Shown here: piece by piece, positions 8,208-14,680 of the stretch | Position numbering within the stretch: the stretch's first letter is position 1 | Layout: each line of letters opens with the position of its first letter | Origin: Actinomycetes bacterium | GTDB lineage: Bacteria; Actinomycetota; Actinomycetes; Actinomycetales; Cellulomonadaceae | Assembly: GCA_023424135.1 (NCBI GenBank) | Contig: JAFAEH010000330.1 | Location: 1-21,084, forward strand | DNA length: 21,084 nt | Direction of reading: 5' to 3' | Made by a program: the position numbers and the translations under genes | The notes under the pieces: model-generated | What the model was told of the DNA's origin: nothing | Database searches by the model: none | Seen by the model: the letters and a program-made list of their open reading frames with translations, nothing else

Positions 8208-8267
8208 ACCATGGTCGAGGAGGCGCCGCAGGGGGGCGCGCTCCCGCCGACGACGACAGGGAGCACC

Positions 8268-8840
8268 GTGGCGGACTGGCAGCACGCGCTCGACGGACTG
8301 GTCCGTGCGCGCGGCCGCGCGCTCGTGGGGTACGCCTACCTGCTCACGGGTGACGTGCGCGAGGCGGAGGACCTGGTGCAGGACGCGCTGGTCCGCACGT
8401 TCACGCGCGGCCGTGGCACGCGGCAGGTCGAGTCCGCCGAGGCGTACGTGCGGCGCACGATCCTGACGACCTACGTCGACGGCTTCCGACGACGACGGCA
8501 CTGGGCCGCGATCCGCCACCTGGCGGCCGTGCCCGAGCCGTCGCCGCCGGACGGCCCGCACGCCGGCCCCGAACCCGTCGTGACCACGCGGCTCGCGGTG
8601 CAGCAGGCCCTGGACCTGCTGCCACCGCGCGAGCGCGCGTGCATCGTGCTGCGGCACTTCGAGGACATGACGGTCGCGCAGGTCGCGGACGTCCTGTCCC
8701 TGTCCGTCGGCACCGTCAAGCGCTACCTGTCCGACGCCACCCGCACGCTCGAGCAGCGGCTCGGCCCCCTGGCCGGGTACGACGACGAGCCCGCGGACCG
8801 TACCGACGACGTCCTCGTCACCCCCCGGAGGTCACGATGA
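8268..8840 (+). CDS. SigE-family ECF RNA polymerase sigma factor (module 1)
   Basis: A 190-residue sigma factor with the two ECF domains. Region 2 is at about 15-82 (RGRALVGYAYLLTGDVREAE, then DLVQDALVRTF, the -10 recognition helix). Region 4 is at about 117-165 (LPPRERACIVLRHFEDMTVA, then VADVLSLSVGTVKRYLSDA, the -35 recognition helix-turn-helix). GTG 8268 has AGGGAG close upstream. The alternative ATG at 8211 lacks a ribosome-binding site and would lie at the predicted transcript start. The gene overlaps the next by four bases (ATGA), so the two are translationally coupled. It is a close paralogue of the sigma gene at 10098. Self-activation is suggested by the promoter-like site upstream. 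Confidence 0.9.
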   Translation: MADWQHALDGLVRARGRALVGYAYLLTGDVREAEDLVQDALVRTFTRGRGTRQVESAEAYVRRTILTTYVDGFRRRRHWAAIRHLAAVPEPSPPDGPHAGPEPVVTTRLAVQQALDLLPPRERACIVLRHFEDMTVAQVADVLSLSVGTVKRYLSDATRTLEQRLGPLAGYDDEPADRTDDVLVTPRRSR

Positions 8841-9985
8841 GCACCCGCCTGGACCTGGCCCTGCACGACCTCGCCGACGCCGCGGGCGACGCGAGCACGT
8901 TCGGCGACCCGCACGCGCTGCGCACGGTCGCGACCGTGTCCCGCCTGACGGGGCGCGTGCGCCGCCGCCGCACCGCCCGGGGGGCGGGGACCGCCGCGGT
9001 CGCCGCGAGCGCGGCCGGTGCGGTCGCGCTCGTCGGACCGCACCTCGGTACGGACGTGTCCCCCGCGGTGGACCCGGACGCCGCACCGGGCACGTGCGGC
9101 TCGTCGCTGTCGGCGTTGCCCCTGGCCGACGACGAGGACCCGACCGTCGAGGCCTCCGCCTGGATGAGCGAGGACGGCCTGGGGGTCCTGCGCGACGGTG
9201 GGCTCGGCGCCTGGCAGGGGGCGACCGCGGAGCTCATGGCCTCTGTCACGCAGACCGTCGTGGACGGCACAGCGCCGGCGGTCGCCGCGACGCTGCTCCT
9301 GACCGACGGGGACGTGGTGGTCGCGGTGGCCGATGCTGCCGTCCCCGCGTCCGCGGTGACGGCAGCACCTGTCGGGACCTCGGCGGGAGAGGATCAGACG
9401 ACGGTGGTGGTCGACCCCGGCGACGGCACGGTGCCAGAGGTCCGGTGGACCACGGCCGGCGGGGACGGTCGCTCGGTGGCGTCCGCACGCACCGTCCGGC
9501 TGCCGCTGACGTCCTGCGCCGGGGAGCCTCTGCCTGCCGGACGGTACGAGGTACGCGGTGCCGCCGCGGTGCTCGGCATCGCCGACGCGCACGGCGAGCC
9601 GCATCTCGGGTCGGAGTCGTGGTGGATCGACATCGCGAAGGACCAGCCGCCCGTGACAGGGCTGCCGGACGGGTTCCCGACCGACGTCCCGCTGATCGGT
9701 GGCCGACTCGTCTCCGCGCAACGGCACGGCGACGGCTGGGCGGCGGAGGTCGCCACCCCGGGTGACGACCGTCTGACCGTCGCGAGTGACCTGGTGGCGA
9801 CCGTCGCGGTGAGCGGTGCGGGCCGCTCGTCGTTCACGGTCACCGGTGGCCACGAGAGCCCGCAGGTCGAGATGTTCGCCTCCCAGGGTGCCGTCGTCGT
9901 GCCGGGGTGGACCGTCCAGATCCGCGAGTCGACCACGCCGGACGGCCGTGAGTCGGTCGTGTACGTCCTGACGCCCACGGACTGA
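8837..9985 (+). CDS. Single-pass membrane protein, candidate anti-sigma partner of module 1
   Basis: A 382-residue protein whose start overlaps the sigma stop (ATGA at 8837-8840). Layout: about 45 cytoplasmic residues ending in an Arg-rich stretch (VRRRRTAR), one hydrophobic helix at about 50-68, then about 310 residues outside. The outer part contains TGTCGSSL-like and LTSCAGEPLPAGRYEVRG motifs and Ig-like beta segments. No zinc anti-sigma motif (HxxxCxxC) is present, so the anti-sigma role is inferred only from operon position, topology and the repeat of the arrangement at 10679. The Arg-rich membrane-proximal segment agrees with an inside-positive orientation. It could instead be a sensor or cell-envelope protein controlled by the sigma factor. 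Confidence 0.65.
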   Translation: MSTRLDLALHDLADAAGDASTFGDPHALRTVATVSRLTGRVRRRRTARGAGTAAVAASAAGAVALVGPHLGTDVSPAVDPDAAPGTCGSSLSALPLADDEDPTVEASAWMSEDGLGVLRDGGLGAWQGATAELMASVTQTVVDGTAPAVAATLLLTDGDVVVAVADAAVPASAVTAAPVGTSAGEDQTTVVVDPGDGTVPEVRWTTAGGDGRSVASARTVRLPLTSCAGEPLPAGRYEVRGAAAVLGIADAHGEPHLGSESWWIDIAKDQPPVTGLPDGFPTDVPLIGGRLVSAQRHGDGWAAEVATPGDDRLTVASDLVATVAVSGAGRSSFTVTGGHESPQVEMFASQGAVVVPGWTVQIRESTTPDGRESVVYVLTPTD

Positions 9986-10029
9986 GGGGGCGGCCGACCC
10001 CGCCGCAGGTCAGGTTGCGGTCCGGCTAC

Positions 10030-10053
10030 AACGTTCCGCGGCTGCCACGCGTC
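10030..10053 (+). promoter_or_regulatory. ECF-type promoter candidate for sigma module 2
   Basis: AAC (10030-10032, preceded by C) and CGTC (10050-10053) are spaced exactly 17 bp, as in the site at 8184. Bases just after the AAC are also similar (TT then CG). A transcript would start near 10060, leaving a short leader before the sigma gene. It lies in the 112-bp gap after the module 1 membrane gene. A weak GGCGG/CCGCC hairpin at 9989-10004 may end that transcript. Confidence 0.5.
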
Positions 10054-10097
10054 TGGGCTGGTGACGGGCAGGATGTCCGTCACCGGCGACGAGCGGG

Positions 10098-10682
10098 GTG
10101 AGGGTGCGGGGCGACGAGGTCCGGGCTGTGACGGCCGGCGACGAGGTGCGGGACGACGACGTGCTCGGCGTGCTCGCGCGCGAACGCGGGCGGGCGCTGT
10201 TCGGGTACGCGTACGTGCTGTGCGGGGACGTGCGCACGGCGGAGGACCTGGTGCAGGACGCGCTGGTGCGGACGTTCGCGCGGCTGCGGGCGGGCACGGA
10301 CGTGCTCGACGCGGAGGCCTACGTGCGCGCGGCGGTGCTGCGCGGGCACCTCGACGCGATCCGGCGGCGCGCCCGCTGGACGGCGGTGCGGCACCTGCTG
10401 CACGTGCCGGGCGACGACGAGGTCCGTGACCCGGCGGGGGCCGTCGCCACGGGCTCGGCGGTGCAGGCGGCGCTCGCGACGCTGGCGCCGCAGGAGCGTG
10501 TCGCGGTCGTGCTGCGGCACGTCGAGGACCTCACGGTCCCCGAGGTCGCCGACCGCATGGGCCTGGCCGCCGGCACCGTCAAGCGGTACCTGTCCACGGC
10601 GTCCGCGAAGCTCGCGGACCGGCTCGGTCCGCTGCCCGACGACGACGCGCACGTCACGGTCGAGCCTCGGGAGGCACGATGA
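10098..10682 (+). CDS. SigE-family ECF RNA polymerase sigma factor (module 2)
   Basis: A 194-residue ECF sigma factor, paralogous to the one at 8268. Region 2 is RERGRALFGYAYVLCGDVRT followed by AEDLVQDALVRTFARL. Region 4 is LAPQERVAVVLRHVEDLTVP followed by EVADRMGLAAGTVKRYLSTA. The start is uncertain: GTG 10098 is the longest choice, while GTG 10128 has GAGG eight bases upstream and gives an N terminus nearer in length to that of module 1. The stop overlaps the next start (ATGA at 10679-10682). A self-regulatory site is proposed at 10030-10053. Target genes cannot be read from the window beyond the two modules. Confidence 0.9.
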   Translation: MRVRGDEVRAVTAGDEVRDDDVLGVLARERGRALFGYAYVLCGDVRTAEDLVQDALVRTFARLRAGTDVLDAEAYVRAAVLRGHLDAIRRRARWTAVRHLLHVPGDDEVRDPAGAVATGSAVQAALATLAPQERVAVVLRHVEDLTVPEVADRMGLAAGTVKRYLSTASAKLADRLGPLPDDDAHVTVEPREAR

Positions 10683-11953
10683 CGCAGGACCCGCAGCGGC
10701 ACCCGCTGAGCGGTGCGCTCGACGACGCCGAGCGCACCGGCGAGCACTACGAGGTGCCGGTCGACCTGGTGCGGGCTCGTGTGCGACGACGTCGTCGCGT
10801 GCGGGCCGCCGGACGCGGGGCCGTCGCGCTCGTCGCCGTCGGGGTCGTGGCCCTCGCGGGACCCGCCCTCGTGGGCAGCGTGCTCGGTGGGACGGGACAC
10901 GGGCCGTCGTCCGGTGCGATGGGCGACTGGCCCGCCCAGTTCGCGCGGTGCGGGATGCCCGTGGCGGACGTCGTCGCGACGGACTCGCCCGTCTCGACGA
11001 CCCTCGAGGTCGCCCCCGACCGGATCGACGCGTCGCGGCAGTGGTCCGCCGCCCTGCGCACGGACGTCGACCCGGCCGTCACGGGCGAGGCGTGGGTCGT
11101 CGGCACGGACGTCTCCCTCGTGAGCGACGGCGTGGTCGTCGGTGTGCAGGAGGGCTGGGGACTACGCCTCCTCGACGACGTGCTGCCCGTCGAGCCGGGG
11201 AGCCCCGTCACCACGCCGCTGTTCACCGATCTCCTGGCAGACGTCCGCTCGTGCGCGTCGTACGAGCCGCGCACCGGGGGATCGTCCGGCGAGCCCGGGG
11301 ACCCGCGCGTCCCCGCAGGGGTCTACGACGTCGTCGTGACGCAGACCGTCGCGTGGTTCACCGCCGACGGGACGACGCACGCCGCCCAGGCGTCGGCGAC
11401 GCACCGGGTCGAGGTCTCCGACGACGACACCCCGAGCGAGCTGCCGGGCGAGCCGGACCCCGAGCAGTGCGGCGGCGACGCCGACGCGCTCGCCCTGCTC
11501 GCCGGGCCGGAGGCCAACCCGTTCGCGGTCACCCTCGACGCGGACGTCCCGACGCACGCACCCACGGGTGAGCCGCTGCGGTTCACGGTCACGGCGACGA
11601 ACGAGGGCACCGCCGGGGTCGAGGGCTGGACGGGCCACCCGTGGGTGCTGCTCACACGTGACGGGCAGGTCGTCGCGGTCCCCGGTGCTCAGGACGACAT
11701 CGGGCTGGACGCGACGATGCCCCCGGGCGCGTCCACCGGCTACGACGCGGTCACCGAGCTGGAGGACTGCACGACCCTCGGCGTCGGCGAGCACGCGGGC
11801 ACGTCCGGCGGCGATCCCCTGCCGCCCGGTGACTACGAGGTGTGGGTCGCCATGGACTTCTTCCTCACGACGCCGGCGGGCGACGACGGCCCCGAGAGCG
11901 ACCGCACCGACGTCCACCTGGTGTACGGGCCCTGGCCCGTCACGCTGGGCTGA
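10679..11953 (+). CDS. Single-pass membrane protein, candidate anti-sigma partner of module 2
   Basis: A 424-residue protein with the topology of the 8837 product: about 45 cytoplasmic residues ending in an Arg-rich run (VRARVRRRRRVRAAGR), a hydrophobic helix at about 47-68, and a long outer part. The outer part has four widely spaced Cys residues (ARCGMP, RSCASY, EQCGGD, EDCTTL) and two repeated motifs, PAGVYDVVV and LPPGDYEVWVAMDF. The last 150 residues (RFTVTATNEG..., RDGQVVAV..., MPPGAS) have an Ig-like pattern resembling BsuPI-type domains. No zinc anti-sigma motif is visible. Its sequence has diverged much more from the module 1 protein than the two sigma factors have from each other. 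The anti-sigma role is inferred from context. Confidence 0.65.
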   Translation: MTQDPQRHPLSGALDDAERTGEHYEVPVDLVRARVRRRRRVRAAGRGAVALVAVGVVALAGPALVGSVLGGTGHGPSSGAMGDWPAQFARCGMPVADVVATDSPVSTTLEVAPDRIDASRQWSAALRTDVDPAVTGEAWVVGTDVSLVSDGVVVGVQEGWGLRLLDDVLPVEPGSPVTTPLFTDLLADVRSCASYEPRTGGSSGEPGDPRVPAGVYDVVVTQTVAWFTADGTTHAAQASATHRVEVSDDDTPSELPGEPDPEQCGGDADALALLAGPEANPFAVTLDADVPTHAPTGEPLRFTVTATNEGTAGVEGWTGHPWVLLTRDGQVVAVPGAQDDIGLDATMPPGASTGYDAVTELEDCTTLGVGEHAGTSGGDPLPPGDYEVWVAMDFFLTTPAGDDGPESDRTDVHLVYGPWPVTLG

Positions 11954-11989
11954 CACCCCGGGCGCGCAGGCGTGCGGGCCCGGGTGTCA
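11951..11989. terminator. Bidirectional terminator hairpin between convergent genes
   Basis: TGACACCCCGGG (11951-11962) pairs with CCCGGGTGTCA (11979-11989) with one bulged C, and the 16-base interior can pair further with a wobble. The arms contain the stop codons of the two facing genes: TGA of the module 2 membrane gene and the stop of nrdG. One symmetrical element can therefore serve both transcripts. Confidence 0.7.
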
Positions 11990-12673
11990 GCCGCGGTGGA
12001 GACGGGAGCGGGGGACCGTGGCGAGGGCTGCCGCGTACTCGTCGGTCGCACCGTCGGGGCGGACCTGCTGCAGCACGTGGTCGCGCACACCGAGGTCGGC
12101 AAGGACCGCGGACAGCTCGGTGACGTCCTCGTCGGACAGGACCGTCGGGTCGACGGTCGTGCGGACCTGCACGTCGACGCCGCTGTCGAGCACCAGGCGC
12201 AGGGACGCGAACGCCTTCTCCGCCGTCGTCGTCGCACCGCCCGCGCGCGTGATCGCGCGGTACAGGTGCGCCGGCGCCTTGATGTCCAGCCCCACCCAGT
12301 CCACGTACGGCAGCAGGTCCGGCAGCCGCGCCGGGTACGCGCCGGCGGTGTGCAGCCCGACCGCGAACCCCATCTCCCTGACCTCGCGTGCCGCGGCGAC
12401 GACCCCCGCCTGCCGGGTCGGCTCACCGCCCGACAGGACGAGCCCGTCGAGCAGCCCCCGGCGCCGCCGCAGCAGGTCCGTGACGTGCGACCACGCGACG
12501 ACGCCCGGCAGGCACGGGTCGAGGATCGCGCTGTTGTGGCAGTACGTGCACCGCCACGGGCAGCCCTGCAGGAACGCCGTCGCGACGAGCCGGCCCGGCC
12601 AGTCGACCGTCGACAGCGGCGTCAGGCCGGCGATCTGCAACGACGTCGCCTGCTGCTCCCACCCGGGCGCCAT
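11987..12673 (-). CDS. nrdG: Anaerobic ribonucleotide reductase activating protein (radical SAM)
   Basis: A 228-residue radical SAM enzyme that makes the glycyl radical on NrdD. The 4Fe-4S motif is CPWRCTYCHN (C38, C42, C45, spacing CX3CX2C). The SAM-binding GGEP sequence is in LVLSGGEPT, and DWVGLDIKAP is the usual later strand motif. The ATG at 12671-12673 overlaps the nrdD stop by one base (TGATG), so translation is coupled and the two form one operon. Length is somewhat greater than the E. coli enzyme (about 150 residues) and fits the longer NrdG form common in actinobacteria. The 4Fe-4S cluster is oxygen-sensitive, so it should act under low oxygen. Confidence 0.93.
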   Translation of the reverse strand: MAPGWEQQATSLQIAGLTPLSTVDWPGRLVATAFLQGCPWRCTYCHNSAILDPCLPGVVAWSHVTDLLRRRRGLLDGLVLSGGEPTRQAGVVAAAREVREMGFAVGLHTAGAYPARLPDLLPYVDWVGLDIKAPAHLYRAITRAGGATTTAEKAFASLRLVLDSGVDVQVRTTVDPTVLSDEDVTELSAVLADLGVRDHVLQQVRPDGATDEYAAALATVPRSRLHRG

Positions 12674-14493
12674 CACGACACCCCGACGGGCTCGAGGAAA
12701 GGCACGCGCTCGGCGTGCTCCCCCTTCTTGCCGATGTTGAACGAGCTCACGGGCCGGTGGTAGCCCATCACGCGCGTCCACACCTCGCACACCGTCTCGA
12801 CGCCGTCCTCGTCGCACGTCGGGCACAGCGGGTGCTCCCCCGCGAGGTAGCCGTGCCGCGGGCAGATCGAGAAGGTCGGCGTGACCGTGAGGTACGGCAG
12901 GCGGAACGTGCTCAGCGACCGCTTCACGAGCTCGCGGCACGCCTCGGGGGTGGAGATGCGCTCCGACATGTACAGGTGCAGGACCGTCCCGCCGGTGTAC
13001 CTCGTCTGCAGCTCGTCCTGGCGCTGCAGCGCCTCGAACGGGTCGTCGGTGAACCCGACCGGCAGCTGCGAGGAGTTCGTGTAGTACGGGTGCTCCGGCG
13101 TGCCGGCCTGCAGGATCGTCGGGAACCGCTTCTTGTCCTCCTTCGCGAACCGGTACGTGGTCCCTTCCGCCGGGGTCGCCTCCAGGTTGTAGAGGTTGCC
13201 GGTCTCCTCCTGGAACTCGACCATGCGGGCCCGCACGTGGTCGAGCACGCGCAGCGCCATCGCGTGCCCGCGCTCGTCGGTGATGTCGTACAGGTCACCG
13301 GTGTAGTTGCGGATCATCTCGTTGAGGCCGTTGACGCCGATCGTCGAGAAGTGGCTGTCGAGCGAGCCGAGGTACCGCTTGGTGTACGGGAACAGGCCGT
13401 CGTCCATGAGCTTCTGGATCGTCGTGCGCTTGAGCTCCAGGGACGTGCGCGCCAGGTCGAGCAGGCGGTCCAGCGACGCGAGGAGCGCCGGCTCGTCGCC
13501 GGGGTGGACGAAGCCCAGACGTGCGCAGTTGACCGTCACGACACCGACCGAGCCGGTCTGCTCACCCGAGCCGAACAGCCCGTTGCCGCGCTTGAGCAGC
13601 TCGCGCAGGTCGAGCTGCAGGCGGCAGCACATCGACCGCACGTCACCCGGCTCCATGTCGGAGTTGATGAAGTTCTGGAAGTACGGCAGGCCGTACTTGG
13701 CGGTCATCTCCCACAGCCGCTGCGCGTTGTCCGACTCCCACGGGAAGTCCTTCGTGATGTTGTACGTGGGGATCGGGAACGTGAAGACCCGCCCCGACGC
13801 GTCGCCCTCGGTCATGACCTCCATGTAGGCGCGGTTGATCATGTCCATCTCGACCTGCAGGTCCCCGTACGTGAAGTCGCACGGCTCGTCGGCGACGAAC
13901 GGGGTCTGCTCGGCGAGGTCCGCGGGGCACGTCCAGTCGAACGTGAGGTTCGTGAACGGCGTCTGCGTGCCCCAGCGCGACGGCACGTTGAGGTTGTAGA
14001 TGAGCTCCTGGATGCCCTGGCGCACCTCGGTGTACGTCAGCCCGTCGAGACGCACGTACGGCGCCATGAACGTGTCGAAGCTGCTGAACGCCTGGGCCCC
14101 GGCCCACTCGTTCTGCATCGTGCCGAGGAAGTTGACGATCTGCCCGATCGCGGCGCTGAAGTGCTTCGGCGGGCGCGCCTCGACCTTGCCGGGGACGCCG
14201 TTGAGCCCCTCCTGCAGGAGCGTGCGCAGCGACCAGCCGGCGCAGTAGCCCGACAGCATGTCGAGGTCGTGGATGTGCAGGTCGCCCTCGCGGTGCGCCG
14301 CGCCGACGGCCGCCGGGTAGATCTCGCTGAGCCAGTAGTTGGCGATGACCTTGCCCGACGTGTTGAGGATCAGCCCACCGAGCGAGTAGCCCTGGTTCGC
14401 GTTCGCGTTGACCCGCCAGTCGGAGCGGTCGAGGTACTCGTCGATCGAGGACGCGACGTCGACGACGGGGCGGGGCTGGGCGGGCTGGGACAT
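12673..14493 (-). CDS. nrdD: Anaerobic (class III) ribonucleoside-triphosphate reductase, lacking an ATP-cone
   Basis: A 606-residue glycyl-radical enzyme that reduces ribonucleoside triphosphates to deoxy forms without oxygen. Active-site Cys residues are visible in LSGYCAGWS (C84) and SMCCRLQLD (C289/C290). The C-terminal zinc site is CPRHGYLAGEHPLCPTC, and the glycyl radical is G577 in RVMGYHRPVSSFN. C84 matches the Cys needed in formate-using NrdD. The ATG at 14491-14493 has AAGGAGA at a normal distance. The protein begins almost directly with VDVASSIDEYLDRSDW, so the usual N-terminal ATP-cone (about 90 residues) that senses dATP is absent; upstream sequence in frame is not cone-like. It heads an operon with nrdG and is preceded by a probable NrdR site. 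Confidence 0.94.
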   Translation of the reverse strand: MSQPAQPRPVVDVASSIDEYLDRSDWRVNANANQGYSLGGLILNTSGKVIANYWLSEIYPAAVGAAHREGDLHIHDLDMLSGYCAGWSLRTLLQEGLNGVPGKVEARPPKHFSAAIGQIVNFLGTMQNEWAGAQAFSSFDTFMAPYVRLDGLTYTEVRQGIQELIYNLNVPSRWGTQTPFTNLTFDWTCPADLAEQTPFVADEPCDFTYGDLQVEMDMINRAYMEVMTEGDASGRVFTFPIPTYNITKDFPWESDNAQRLWEMTAKYGLPYFQNFINSDMEPGDVRSMCCRLQLDLRELLKRGNGLFGSGEQTGSVGVVTVNCARLGFVHPGDEPALLASLDRLLDLARTSLELKRTTIQKLMDDGLFPYTKRYLGSLDSHFSTIGVNGLNEMIRNYTGDLYDITDERGHAMALRVLDHVRARMVEFQEETGNLYNLEATPAEGTTYRFAKEDKKRFPTILQAGTPEHPYYTNSSQLPVGFTDDPFEALQRQDELQTRYTGGTVLHLYMSERISTPEACRELVKRSLSTFRLPYLTVTPTFSICPRHGYLAGEHPLCPTCDEDGVETVCEVWTRVMGYHRPVSSFNIGKKGEHAERVPFLEPVGVS

Positions 14494-14548
14494 CCGGGGT
14501 CTCCTTCGTTCGGTGCACGACGAGTGCACACCCATCCGAGCCCGATGA

Positions 14549-14596
14549 CCACTAGATGTTGTGGTCCGACACGCACCGACACGGCACATGTGCGGG
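14549..14596 (-). promoter_or_regulatory. Tandem NrdR-box candidate upstream of nrdD
   Basis: The proximal box at 14549-14564 reads CCACAACATCTAGTGG on the minus strand and matches the NrdR consensus (acaCwAtATaTwGtgt) at about 12 or 13 of 16 positions. A weaker partner at 14581-14596 is centred on GCACATGTGC. The centres are 32 bp apart, the usual spacing of paired NrdR boxes. NrdR represses ribonucleotide reductase genes when dATP is high. The boxes lie 56-104 bp before the nrdD ATG. Confidence 0.65.
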
Positions 14597-14623
14597 TGCA
14601 ACCGCCCCCGGAGCCCCGCTCTA

Positions 14624-14639
14624 CGGGACCAACGTCCCG
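14624..14639 (-). terminator. Small hairpin after pxpBC, possible terminator
   Basis: CGGGAC and GTCCCG form a perfect 6-bp stem with a 4-base loop, 41 bp after the pxpBC stop. The stem is short and no T-run follows, so this is only a candidate. It lies between the end of pxpBC and the NrdR boxes of nrdD. Confidence 0.35.
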
Positions 14640-14680
14640 CCGGAGGCACCGTCTGCGCCACGGTGACCGCGCCGGTCGGG

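Noticed and set aside
8211..8267. ATG 8211 as start of the first sigma factor
   Set aside because: No ribosome site precedes it and it lies at or before the predicted transcript start from the promoter at 8184-8207.
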